Assembly (NCBI GenBank): GCA_903883965.1 | Contig: CAISCU010000031.1 | Span: 1-64,000, forward strand | DNA length: 64,000 nucleotides | Direction of reading: 5' to 3' | Origin: an uncultured Bacteroidota bacterium | GTDB lineage: Bacteria; Bacteroidota; Bacteroidia; UKL13-3 | Part shown: piece after piece, positions 52,538 through 61,153 of the stretch | Layout of the letters: each line of letters opens with the position of its first letter | Position numbering within the stretch: the first letter of the stretch is position 1 | Notes under the pieces: model-generated | Database searches by the model: none | Told to the model about the DNA's origin: nothing | What the model saw: only the letters and a program-made list of their open reading frames with translations | Program-made: the position numbers and the translations under genes

Positions 52538-53764
52538 ATGCAAGAAACATCAGCTTTTGGGTTCAGTGATTTGGCAAAACAAGCGAGTCTTCAGCCAAAG
52601 GAAGCATTGCTAGCAATAGGCAAATCAAACAAAGGTCTTCAAATAGGAATTCCAAAAGAAACCACTCTTCAAGAACACCGATGCCCACTAACGCCATCTG
52701 CCATTCAAGTGCTGAGTAGCAATGGCTGTGAGGTATGGATAGAAAGTGGAGCTGGCAAAGGCGCCTGGTTCAGCGACCAAGAATTCAGTGAAGCTGGTGC
52801 TAAAATTTGTTATTCAAAAGAAGAAATTTTCAATGCAGAAATCATCGTCAAAGTAGAACCTTTAACTGAAGATGAATTGAAACTGCTCAAAGCAGACCAA
52901 TTGGTTATCTCTGCCATTCAACATTGCGCTAAATCTGAAACTTACATCAGAGGTTTGATGAATAAAAAGGTAAACGCCATTGCATTTGAATACCTTAAAG
53001 ATGTTGATGAAGAATACCCTGTTGTAAAAAGTATGAGTGAAATTGCGGGCTATTCAGCTGTGTCAATAGCAACAGAACTTTTGAGTGTTAACAGAGGTGG
53101 TAAAGGCGAAATGTTTGGTGGTATAGTTGGCATACCTCCTACAGAAGTAGTTATTATTGGTGCAGGAACTGTTGGCAAATCAGCAGCAAAAGCGGCACTT
53201 GGTTTTGGAGCCATGGTTAAAGTATTTGACCATTCTTTGAACAATTTAAGAGCACTGCAACAATCGGTCAGTCAAAGCATTTTTACATCGCTCATCCATC
53301 CAAAAATAATGCAAAAGGCTCTTTTATCTGCAGACGTTGCCATTGGCTGTATCAGAAACGAAGAAGGCAGAAGCCCTGTGATCATTAATGAGCAACAAGT
53401 CATGCAAATGAAAGCTGGAAGCGTCATTATTGACATCAGCATAGACCAAGGGGGTATTTTTGAAACTTCAGAAACCACCAATCACGCACAACCAACATTC
53501 GTGAAACACGATGTCATTCATTATTGTGTACCTAATATTACTTCTAGAGTGAGCAGAACAGCTAGTTACGCTTTAAGCAATGTCCTTTCTCCACTCTTAT
53601 TGAACTTAAATGACTCAAAATCTTTGACTGAATTGCTCTATAAAAATCCAGGAATACGCTCGGGAGCATTTGTATTCAAGGGTAATTTAACCAATCCACA
53701 TCTTGGGAAAAGACTCAATATTTACCATAAAGATCTAGACCTGCTTTTAGCTACCCATCTTTGA
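52538..53764 (+). CDS. ald: Alanine dehydrogenase
   Basis: 408-residue NAD-dependent enzyme that interconverts alanine and pyruvate. GIPKETTLQEHRCPLTPS contains the Lys and Arg contacts; the NAD domain has VVIIGAGTVGKSAAKAALG followed by VKVFD; IIDISIDQGGIFETS is the active-site region. Length exceeds B. subtilis Ald (about 370) because of an N-terminal extension of about 40 residues. It may be transcribed with tsaE (62-bp gap). Confidence 0.9.
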   Translation: MQETSAFGFSDLAKQASLQPKEALLAIGKSNKGLQIGIPKETTLQEHRCPLTPSAIQVLSSNGCEVWIESGAGKGAWFSDQEFSEAGAKICYSKEEIFNAEIIVKVEPLTEDELKLLKADQLVISAIQHCAKSETYIRGLMNKKVNAIAFEYLKDVDEEYPVVKSMSEIAGYSAVSIATELLSVNRGGKGEMFGGIVGIPPTEVVIIGAGTVGKSAAKAALGFGAMVKVFDHSLNNLRALQQSVSQSIFTSLIHPKIMQKALLSADVAIGCIRNEEGRSPVIINEQQVMQMKAGSVIIDISIDQGGIFETSETTNHAQPTFVKHDVIHYCVPNITSRVSRTASYALSNVLSPLLLNLNDSKSLTELLYKNPGIRSGAFVFKGNLTNPHLGKRLNIYHKDLDLLLATHL

Positions 53765-53824
53765 TATTTAGCAAATTTTTTATTGTTATTTTTTATATCC
53801 ACTTAAAATACAGCCCAATAAATC

Positions 53825-53842
53825 ATCAACACCCCTGTTGAT
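53825..53842. promoter_or_regulatory. Hairpin between ald and the metal-dependent hydrolase
   Basis: ATCAACA and TGTTGAT form a perfect 7-bp stem with a 4-nt loop, 60 bp after the ald stop. No T-tract follows in the plus direction, so it is not a convincing terminator. The 236-bp gap around it has no gene that I can support. Confidence 0.35.
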
Positions 53843-54000
53843 AGATGGTGGATTAGTTGGCATTTTCATTCCCGAAATTTGGAACTTGTATTTCTGTAAA
53901 AGCATGTACAATAAGCATCTTTAAGAAAGTTCATTTCCAAGATGTTTGTGTTCCACAGCAAAATAAGCTGTTGAAAAACATGTTTAGAAAACCAGTTAAA

Positions 54001-54681
54001 ATGAAATTTGAATACTTCGGACATGCGTGTTTTATGATTGATACGGGCAAAGAGAAATTGCTCTTTGATCCATTTATACGACAGAATCCTTTGGCTGCGG
54101 GTGTTTCAATTGAAAATATTCATGCCGATTATGTATTTATTTCACATGCCCATGAAGACCATTTGGCTGATATTGAACTTTTTACTAAAAATGCTTCAAC
54201 CCAAGTTATCTGCAATTTTGAAATCATGAACTGGTTACAAAATAAAGGCATAAGTAACTTTGCTCCACTCAATATAGGGGGCAAACGATTATTTAAATTT
54301 GGCACTATTAGAATGACCCAAGCTATTCACAGTTCTAGCTTTTCAGACGGAACTTATGGAGGCACAGCTGCAGGTTTTGTTCTTGAAATTAACAATCAGG
54401 TAATTTATTACGCTGGAGATACGGCTTTGTTCTCTGATTTAAAATTAATATCCGAATTGTATGCTATTGACTGGGCACTTTTACCAATTGGAGGGGTATT
54501 TACCATGGACGTATCCGATGCTTGCAAAGCGGCTCAATTGTTAAAATGCAATCAAATTATTGGGTTACATTTCGACACCTTTGAAGCCATAAAAATTAAT
54601 AAAACAAATGCCATTCAGGTGTTTAAAGAACAACAGATTCATTTGCATATTCCAACCATTCAACAAACGATTATTCTCTAA
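54001..54681 (+). CDS. UPF0173-type metal-dependent hydrolase
   Basis: 226-residue metallo-beta-lactamase-fold protein. MKFEYFGHACFMIDTG, LLFDPFIRQNP and the metal motif SHAHEDHLADIE (HxHxDH) are the family pattern, with later metal ligands in IYYAGDTALFSD and IGLHFDTFEAI. The frame is open for 48 more codons (from a TTG at 53857) and has a Met at 53980, but the conserved part begins at the ATG at 54001. The parA gene starts 5 bp after it; no functional link is known. The specific substrate is unknown. Confidence 0.85.
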   Translation: MKFEYFGHACFMIDTGKEKLLFDPFIRQNPLAAGVSIENIHADYVFISHAHEDHLADIELFTKNASTQVICNFEIMNWLQNKGISNFAPLNIGGKRLFKFGTIRMTQAIHSSSFSDGTYGGTAAGFVLEINNQVIYYAGDTALFSDLKLISELYAIDWALLPIGGVFTMDVSDACKAAQLLKCNQIIGLHFDTFEAIKINKTNAIQVFKEQQIHLHIPTIQQTIIL

Positions 54682-54686
54682 TATAC

Positions 54687-55502
54687 ATGAATAAAATAAT
54701 TTCTATAGTCAATCAAAAAGGCGGAGTAGGCAAAACAACAACTGCCATTAATTTAGCAGCCAGTTTAGCCGTATTAGAATACAAAACCTTATTGGTTGAT
54801 GCAGATCCACAGGCCAACTCTACCTCTGGCATTGGGTTTGACCCCAAAGACATTCGTACAGGACTCTATGAAGTTTTGGTAAATGAAGTTCCAGCAGAAG
54901 ACGCCATTCTAGAAACCGATTATAAATTTTTAGATATCCTCCCTTCAAATATTGACTTGGTTGGCGCTGAAATTGAATTGATCAGTGTGCCAAATAGAGA
55001 AAAACTCATGAAATTCGCGTTTTCAAAAATCAAAGAAAACTACGATTTTATTATCATTGATTGTTCTCCTTCATTGGGGCTCATCACAACCAATTCATTG
55101 GTGGCAAGTGATTCAGTTATCATTCCGGTTCAATGCGAATATTTTGCATTGGAAGGATTGGGCAAATTACTCAATACACTTAAAATTATTCAATCAGGTA
55201 TGAACCCTGATTTACAAATTGAAGGTTTATTGTTAACCATGTACGACATGCGTTTACGTTTGAGCAACCAAGTAGTTGAAGAGGTAAAAATGCACTTTCA
55301 ACAATTGGTTTTTGATACAATCATTCAAAGAAATACCAAATTATCAGAAGCTCCTAGTTTCGGAAAAGCAGTTATTTCTCATGATGCAGACAGCAAAGGT
55401 GCTATCAATTATTTAAATCTTGCTAAGGAACTTTTGTTCAAAAACGGTTTAACAAAAATCAACCCATTTGAAACCAACACTACTAAACAAACAAATTCAT
55501 AA
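54687..55502 (+). CDS. parA: Chromosome partitioning ATPase ParA/Soj
   Basis: 271-residue deviant Walker-type ATPase that segregates chromosomes with ParB. QKGGVGKTTTAINLAA is the deviant Walker A; then LLVDADPQANSTSGIG, IIIDCSPSLGL, PVQCEYFALEGL and RNTKLSEAPSFGKAV. The length and lack of a long N-terminal extension fit chromosomal Soj. It begins 5 bp after the UPF0173-type gene and ends 1 bp before the parB start. Confidence 0.95.
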   Translation: MNKIISIVNQKGGVGKTTTAINLAASLAVLEYKTLLVDADPQANSTSGIGFDPKDIRTGLYEVLVNEVPAEDAILETDYKFLDILPSNIDLVGAEIELISVPNREKLMKFAFSKIKENYDFIIIDCSPSLGLITTNSLVASDSVIIPVQCEYFALEGLGKLLNTLKIIQSGMNPDLQIEGLLLTMYDMRLRLSNQVVEEVKMHFQQLVFDTIIQRNTKLSEAPSFGKAVISHDADSKGAINYLNLAKELLFKNGLTKINPFETNTTKQTNS

Positions 55503-55503
55503 T

Positions 55504-56391
55504 ATGAGCAAACAACAAAGAAATGCATTAGGAAGAGGTTTAAGCGCATTGCTCGAAAACGCAAGTACAGATATAACAGCTGCTGAGGCTAAACCACTGA
55601 ATTCTATCAGTGAAATTCCAATAGGACAGGTTCAAGCAAATCCGTTTCAACCGAGAGATGTGTTTGAAGAAACAGCACTCAATGAATTGGCCGAATCTAT
55701 TAAAGTACATGGTATTATACAGCCCATAACCGTTAGAAAATTAGGTTATGATAGCTATCAGATTATTAGTGGTGAAAGAAGAACCAGAGCTGCCAGATTA
55801 GCGGGTTTAACTAGCATTCCAGCTTATATCAGACTAGCTGACGACCAAGGCATGTTAGAAATGGCCTTAATTGAAAACATTCAACGCGAAGAATTAAACG
55901 CAATGGAAATTGCATTTAGCTATAAGCGTTTGTTAGAAGAATGTAGTTTAAATCAAGAACAGCTGGGAGAAAGAGTGGGTAAAAAGCGTTCAACTGTCAA
56001 CAATTATTTGCGTTTATTAAAGTTGCCAGACAATATTCAAATTGCTATTCGCGAAAATGAAATTTCTATGGGCCATGCAAGGGCCATCATCAATATTGAA
56101 GACCAAGACGACCAACAATATTTATTCCACAAAATTGTAGAAGAAGGTTTAACTGTTCGTGATATTGAAAATTTGGTAAGACAAGCGCAAGAAAGAGCGG
56201 TAGAAAAGAAAAATAGTTTACCAACCAAGAAAAAAACAGAAATTCCTCAAGCATTTGGTGAAATGCAAAAATCATTGAGTGAAAAGCTTGGAATGAAAAT
56301 AAAAATCAAAGCAGATGAGAAAGGAAGAGGTTCTTTGGTTATTCCTTTTAAATCTCAACAAGATTTAAAACGTTTGATAGATTTACTGTGA
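55504..56391 (+). CDS. parB: Chromosome partitioning protein ParB
   Basis: 295-residue CTPase and parS-binding protein. Begins MSKQQRNALGRGLSALL; CTP-binding motifs GISERRTRAARLAG-like GERRTRAARLAG and ENIQREELNAMEIA; the HTH region KKRSTVNNYLRLLKLP and GHARAI; and a C-terminal dimerisation domain. I used the ATG at 55504 (the frame is open 12 codons earlier, inside parA). The stop overlaps the next gene's GTG start in GTGA. A parS site was not found in the window. Confidence 0.95.
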   Translation: MSKQQRNALGRGLSALLENASTDITAAEAKPLNSISEIPIGQVQANPFQPRDVFEETALNELAESIKVHGIIQPITVRKLGYDSYQIISGERRTRAARLAGLTSIPAYIRLADDQGMLEMALIENIQREELNAMEIAFSYKRLLEECSLNQEQLGERVGKKRSTVNNYLRLLKLPDNIQIAIRENEISMGHARAIINIEDQDDQQYLFHKIVEEGLTVRDIENLVRQAQERAVEKKNSLPTKKKTEIPQAFGEMQKSLSEKLGMKIKIKADEKGRGSLVIPFKSQQDLKRLIDLL

Positions 56392-56918
56392 TTAGAAAAC
56401 AGCTGCTTTTAATATTGTTATTATTTGTTCTAAATGGGGTGAAAGGCCAACAATTGCCTGCAGCCTCAAAGCAGAAAAATCCATATACCAAGGTAACTCT
56501 CATTTCTTTGATACCTGGTGCTGGACAGCTATACAATAAAAAATATTGGAAAGCACCCATTGTTTATGCGGGTTTTGCAGCCTTAACCTATTCATATATT
56601 TTTTACAGCAATGAATACGATGAAGTAAGAAAATCATACCAACAAGCCCTCAATAAGCAAAGTATTTCTAATCCATATTATGCCAATTTTCCTACAGAAA
56701 TGCTCTACTCCACTCGAGAAGACTACCGAAAATCTAGAGACCTTTCAATTATTGGAATGGTTGGATTGTATGCATTACAAATACTAGATGCAACGGTTGA
56801 TGCTCACTTGAAAGGATTTGATATGAACGAAAATTTAGGTCTCAAAATAGATCCTGCATTTCCAATTGTTAATGGCCAACAGTATGCCGGAATCAATTTC
56901 ACCTTTCAAATAAAATAA
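56388..56918 (+). CDS. DUF5683 family membrane/periplasmic protein
   Basis: 176 residues with an N-terminal signal (LLLILLLFVLNGVKG) and KVTLISLIPGAGQLYNKKYWKAP, the DUF5683 signature (gating a hairpin helix segment), then two further helices and a short C-terminal domain. The start is GTG at 56388, overlapping the parB stop as GTGA and implying translational coupling. Genes of this family regularly follow parB and precede dapB and lepB in Bacteroidota, as here. Function unknown. Confidence 0.82.
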   Translation: MIRKQLLLILLLFVLNGVKGQQLPAASKQKNPYTKVTLISLIPGAGQLYNKKYWKAPIVYAGFAALTYSYIFYSNEYDEVRKSYQQALNKQSISNPYYANFPTEMLYSTREDYRKSRDLSIIGMVGLYALQILDATVDAHLKGFDMNENLGLKIDPAFPIVNGQQYAGINFTFQIK

Positions 56919-56974
56919 CCGGATATAAAATATAAGTTGCTTATCTTTCGTTACACAATGAACAATTCAATCCA

Positions 56975-57733
56975 ATGAAAATTGCCCTGTTAGGATATGG
57001 TAAAATGGGAATGGCCATCGAAAAAATAGCCCTCGCTAAAAACCATGAAATCATTTATAAAGTTACGCTAGAAAACGCGTTTGATTTTATGCCACTTAGT
57101 TTAAAAAATGTTGATGTGGCTATTGATTTTAGCATGCCAACCGCCGCATATGACAATATCATGAAATGTTTTGAAGCCGGAGTACCTGTTGTTGTTGGTA
57201 CAACTGGCTGGTATGACCAACTAGATGAAATTAAAAAAATAGCAATAGACCAAAACCAAACTTTGGTTTACAGTTCTAACTTTAGTATTGGGGTGAACTT
57301 ATTTTTTAAACTCAATCAAGTTTTGGCATCTATGATGAAAAACTTCTCCGAATACGATGTCATGATTGAAGAAATTCACCATACAGCAAAAAAAGACCAT
57401 CCAAGCGGAACAGCATTGAGTTTGGCAAAACACATACAAGAAAACTACCCTCAAAAATCAACCATCAAAGACCGTTTGATTTACGATAAATCGCATCCGT
57501 CTCAAAGTACAAAACCCAATGAATTGCTCATTGAATCATACCGTGAGGGCGATGTAACTGGATTGCATACCGTAAAATACGAATCGGTTATTGACAGTAT
57601 TCAAATTACACACGATGCCAAATCGAGATTTGGTTTTGCAAAAGGTGCCCTATTGGCTGCTGAATGGATCATTGGCAAAAAAGGGGTATTTACCATGGAT
57701 GATATTTTAAACTTAGACGGATCTATCAACTAA
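56975..57733 (+). CDS. dapB: 4-hydroxy-tetrahydrodipicolinate reductase DapB
   Basis: 252-residue NAD(P)H enzyme of lysine and meso-diaminopimelate synthesis. N-terminal ALLGYGKMGMAIEK (shorter than GAxGRMG), VVVGTTGWY, and the catalytic EIHHTAKKDHPSGTALSLA with His and Lys. C-terminal substrate domain with SRFGFAKGALLAAEWI. The N-terminal loop between strands is short, as in Bacteroidota members. The gene begins 56 bp after the DUF5683 gene and ends 23 bp before lepB. Confidence 0.94.
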   Translation: MKIALLGYGKMGMAIEKIALAKNHEIIYKVTLENAFDFMPLSLKNVDVAIDFSMPTAAYDNIMKCFEAGVPVVVGTTGWYDQLDEIKKIAIDQNQTLVYSSNFSIGVNLFFKLNQVLASMMKNFSEYDVMIEEIHHTAKKDHPSGTALSLAKHIQENYPQKSTIKDRLIYDKSHPSQSTKPNELLIESYREGDVTGLHTVKYESVIDSIQITHDAKSRFGFAKGALLAAEWIIGKKGVFTMDDILNLDGSIN

Positions 57734-57756
57734 AATTAACTCTAACAAAGCAGCAC

Positions 57757-59121
57757 ATGTCTGATACATTTCATTTAAAAGATTTCTTTCACGCTTATTT
57801 TGTCTCACCCAAAGCATATTCCAAAAAACACCAACTGATTGTCCTTTTTTGGACGCTTGCCAATTTAATGATTGCTACCATGTATTTCAGTGCTGGTGCA
57901 TCTTTTGGGTTAGCATTACTAAATTTTATTTATGGAACAGCCTTAATTTTCTTATATTTTTCTGGCATTTTGGCCATGATTTTGGCGCCATTTATTTATC
58001 TATTGGTACTGATTGCCAGTTTTGTAAAATTGGCAAAAAAACCTTCCAATAAAATGGTTTATGAATGGGCAGATGCTTTGTGGTTTGCTACGCTTGCTGC
58101 AACAGTCATTCGTTCCTATTTTATAGAAGCTTACACCATTCCTACTTCATCAATGGAAAAATCTTTATTGGTAGGTGATTTTCTGTTTGTAAGCAAAGTG
58201 AGTTATGGAACTCGCTTGCCAATGACTCCTTTGGCTTTCCCATTTGCCCACAATACACTTCCTTTAACAGATTCTACCAAAAGCTATTTGGAATGGATGC
58301 AAATGCCATTTAAAAGACTTCCATCATTGACTCAAATTAAAAACAATGATGTAGTCGTTTTTAATTATCCATATGAAAATGGCAGACCAACAGATAAAAA
58401 AGAAAATTATATCAAACGTTGTTTGGCCATTGCAGGAGATAGCATTCAAGTAATTGGAGGTCAAGTGTATATTAACGGAGTTGCTGCAGAGAACCAACCA
58501 AATATGCAAACCCGCTACATGGTAAAATTAGAAAACAATGGATCTTGGAACGACAAAAGCTTTCAAGAATTAATGAAAAAGTACGACTTAACCGAAGGAG
58601 AGCAATTGCATGGAAATTTAGATTTTGCCTTCCCTTTAACTTATCAAGGCAAACAAGAATTAGAAATGGAACCAGGAGTAATTGCAATAGATTCTTTAAC
58701 AGATGCTAAAGAAATGGCTCTAAACTATATTTTTCCTCAGCATCCATCCTACCCTTGGAATACCGACTTTTTTGGACCTTTGTATGTACCTAAAGCAGGA
58801 GACATCATGCCTTTAGATTCTATGACCTATCCTTTGTACCAACATGCCATTCGGGTGTATGAAAATAATCCCGATTTTGAATCAAAAGATGGTAAATACT
58901 ATATCAACGGAAAAGCAATTCAATCTTATCAATTCAAATACAACTATTATTTTATGATGGGCGATAACCGTCATAACAGTGCTGATAGCCGTTTCTGGGG
59001 ATTTGTTCCTGAAACACATGTGGTAGGCAAAGCATTCTTTGTATGGATGAGTTGGGATAAAAATGGCAGCAATATATTTGAAAAAATCAGGTGGAATAGA
59101 ATTTTCAACCTGATTCATTGA
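57757..59121 (+). CDS. lepB: Signal peptidase I LepB, long Bacteroidota form
   Basis: 454-residue membrane serine protease that removes signal peptides. Three or four N-terminal helices, then the catalytic domain: Ser132 in TIPTSSMEKSLLVGD, Lys220 in ENYIKRCLAIAGD, and MGDNRHNSADSRFWGFVPE at the end. Between them lies a large insertion (about 245-380) absent from E. coli LepB but common in the phylum. It ends 6 bp from the convergent tag stop codon. Confidence 0.94.
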   Translation: MSDTFHLKDFFHAYFVSPKAYSKKHQLIVLFWTLANLMIATMYFSAGASFGLALLNFIYGTALIFLYFSGILAMILAPFIYLLVLIASFVKLAKKPSNKMVYEWADALWFATLAATVIRSYFIEAYTIPTSSMEKSLLVGDFLFVSKVSYGTRLPMTPLAFPFAHNTLPLTDSTKSYLEWMQMPFKRLPSLTQIKNNDVVVFNYPYENGRPTDKKENYIKRCLAIAGDSIQVIGGQVYINGVAAENQPNMQTRYMVKLENNGSWNDKSFQELMKKYDLTEGEQLHGNLDFAFPLTYQGKQELEMEPGVIAIDSLTDAKEMALNYIFPQHPSYPWNTDFFGPLYVPKAGDIMPLDSMTYPLYQHAIRVYENNPDFESKDGKYYINGKAIQSYQFKYNYYFMMGDNRHNSADSRFWGFVPETHVVGKAFFVWMSWDKNGSNIFEKIRWNRIFNLIH

Positions 59122-59127
59122 TTCCAT

Positions 59128-59676
59128 TTATTTCCTGAATTGACAGCTTAATAAATGGTCGTTTACCAATCCTGCAGCTTGCATGTAGGCATAACATATG
59201 GTTGAACCCATAAATTTAAAACCTCTTTTTTTAAGGTCTTTACTCAATTGGTTGCTAACGGCAGTTTGGGCAGGAATTTCTGAATGATTGGTAAATTGAT
59301 TGGCTATGGGTTTGCCTCCAGTAAATTGCCAAATGTATTGATTGAATGAACCAAACTCTTTCTGAATTGCAATAAATGCTTTGGCATTGCCTATGGCAGC
59401 TTCAATTTTAAGCCGATGCCTAATGATACCTACATCTAATATGAGCCGTTCAATATCTTGTATAGTGAATTGAGCTACTGCATATACTTCAAAATCAGCA
59501 AATGCTTTTCTAAATCCTTCTCTTCGGTGCAAAATAGTTTTCCAAGTCAATCCAGCCTGAAAACTCTCCAATAACAACATTTCAAAATGTTTCTTGTCAT
59601 CATGTACCGGAATACCCCATTCATGGTCGTGGTATTCAGTCATCAATACATCATTTTGTGGCCAAGGACATCGCAT
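59128..59676 (-). CDS. tag: DNA-3-methyladenine glycosylase I
   Basis: 182-residue repair enzyme removing 3-methyladenine. Zinc-snap residues are Cys3, a His in YHDHEWG, and the C-terminal NDHLLSC pair. EYHDHEWGIPVHDDKKHFEM and LLESFQAGLTWKTIL are typical of Tag; later TICYAYMQAAGLVNDH also fits. It lies 10 bp after the rseP stop on the same strand, and its stop is 6 bp from that of lepB. Confidence 0.93.
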   Translation of the reverse strand: MRCPWPQNDVLMTEYHDHEWGIPVHDDKKHFEMLLLESFQAGLTWKTILHRREGFRKAFADFEVYAVAQFTIQDIERLILDVGIIRHRLKIEAAIGNAKAFIAIQKEFGSFNQYIWQFTGGKPIANQFTNHSEIPAQTAVSNQLSKDLKKRGFKFMGSTICYAYMQAAGLVNDHLLSCQFRK

Positions 59677-59686
59677 TCAGATAGCT

Positions 59687-61009
59687 CTAATTTATGAATA
59701 AGCCAATTAAATCATTGCCAAATATCAAAACCATGAGTGTCAATAAAATAATCATTCCAATTAATTGGGCTTTTTCAAGAAACTTTTCGCTCAATGGTTT
59801 TCCAATGATCATTTCAATTAACAAGAAAATAACATGACCACCATCTAAAGCCGGAATTGGCAGTATGTTCATAAATGCCAAACCCAAAGATATCAATGCA
59901 GTAAATAACCAGAAACGGCTCCAAATCCATTCCCCGCCATAAAATTTAGCAATGCCAATAGGACCTTGCACGGCTTTGTTTACAGCAATGTCTCCATTGA
60001 AAATTTTACCCCAACCTTTTATTTGAGCATCAATGGTTTCAACCGCTCTATTAAAGCCAATTGGGAAAGATTCAAAAAATCCGTAATCGATGGTTTCATA
60101 TTCAAAATCTTTTGAATCTGGTTTAAAGCCAATCATGCCATTGTTATCAATTTCAATGTTCAAATCTACCACTTGATTGCCCCTGCTAATTTGAAAAGTG
60201 GTCAATTGACCTTTTCTAGCTTGAATGGCTTGTTTGAATTCATCAAAGAATTGAACTGTAACAGTATCAACTTTAAGAATTTGATCATTTACCTGTAAGC
60301 CTGCTTTTTCTGCAGGATAACCAGGTGTCAACTCAGCTACAAAAAAATGCATACGAGGCATAAAAAATTCAGCCTTTGCACTGCCTAATTTCTCTGCAAA
60401 ATCAGCAGGAATTGAAACTGTTACTTCTTGGTTATTTCTGAGCACTTTGTACTGAACGCCATCAGACAAAATATGGCCTATTTTTAAGGCATCTTCAAAA
60501 CGCACTATGGTATCTCCATCAACAGAAACAAGCCTGTCTCCTGTTTGAAAGCCATATGACTGTGCCAATTCAGAAGGTACAATTCCGTTTTTTAGCGATG
60601 AATTGACGGTGTATTTTTCTCCATACGAATAACTCAACATGGCAAAAATGACAATACCCGTAATGATATTGACCAAAACGCCTCCAATCATAACTATTAA
60701 TCTTTGCCATGCTGGTTTGCTTCTAAATTCCCAGGGTTGAGCAGGTAAAGCCATTTGGTCTTTGTCCATACTTTCGTCAATCATTCCTGCAATTTTAACA
60801 TAGCCCCCTAATGGCAACCAACCAATTCCCCATTCGGTTTCTTTGTGTTTAAAAGAAAACAATTTAAAACCCCAGGCATCAAAGAACAGGTAAAATTTTT
60901 CAACCTTAATTCCAAAGGCACGGGCTGCTAAATAATGCCCAAATTCATGTAAAATAACTAAGATTGAGATTCCCAAAATCAATTGGGATGCCATGATTAA
61001 AACTTGCAT
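59687..61009 (-). CDS. rseP: Site-2 metalloprotease RseP-like
   Basis: 440-residue intramembrane zinc protease of envelope stress signalling. Zinc motif HEFGH (residues 21-25) in the first helix, ILPIPALDGGHVIFLL with the third ligand in a late helix. Between them lie two PDZ-like domains (about 130-215 and 215-310, with GLQVNDQILKVD). A two-PDZ RseP with an N-terminal HExxH is the standard form. A TACATTTG -7 element (61031-61038, minus) lies 21 bp upstream. Confidence 0.92.
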   Translation of the reverse strand: MQVLIMASQLILGISILVILHEFGHYLAARAFGIKVEKFYLFFDAWGFKLFSFKHKETEWGIGWLPLGGYVKIAGMIDESMDKDQMALPAQPWEFRSKPAWQRLIVMIGGVLVNIITGIVIFAMLSYSYGEKYTVNSSLKNGIVPSELAQSYGFQTGDRLVSVDGDTIVRFEDALKIGHILSDGVQYKVLRNNQEVTVSIPADFAEKLGSAKAEFFMPRMHFFVAELTPGYPAEKAGLQVNDQILKVDTVTVQFFDEFKQAIQARKGQLTTFQISRGNQVVDLNIEIDNNGMIGFKPDSKDFEYETIDYGFFESFPIGFNRAVETIDAQIKGWGKIFNGDIAVNKAVQGPIGIAKFYGGEWIWSRFWLFTALISLGLAFMNILPIPALDGGHVIFLLIEMIIGKPLSEKFLEKAQLIGMIILLTLMVLIFGNDLIGLFIN

Positions 61010-61030
61010 CTATTGTACTAAATTGAATAA

Positions 61031-61038
61031 CAAATGTA
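61031..61038 (-). promoter_or_regulatory. Candidate -7 box of rseP
   Basis: On the minus strand TACATTTG lies about 20 bp upstream of the rseP ATG. It faces the bshB1 promoter within the 144-bp divergent region. Confidence 0.45.
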
Positions 61039-61137
61039 AAATTCAATACCCAAATAACCATCATTTTTAGAGCTTAGTTTGAAAAGAATTTGATAGTTTA
61101 CAACTATTTCGTGCAACATTGAGCTCAATAAAATAGA

Positions 61138-61145
61138 TATCTTTG
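61138..61145 (+). promoter_or_regulatory. Candidate -7 box of bshB1, giving nearly leaderless mRNA
   Basis: TATCTTTG fits TAnnTTTG and ends only 8 bp before the bshB1 ATG. TTG at 61119-61121 is 16 bp upstream, an acceptable -33 spacing, so this is the best-formed promoter seen in the window. Confidence 0.55.
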
Positions 61146-61153
61146 CCATTCTT

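Noticed and set aside
54600-56400. parS centromere sites near parAB
   Set aside because: I looked for TGTTTCACGTGAAACA-type sequences; CACGTG occurs a few times elsewhere in the window, without the flanking palindrome.
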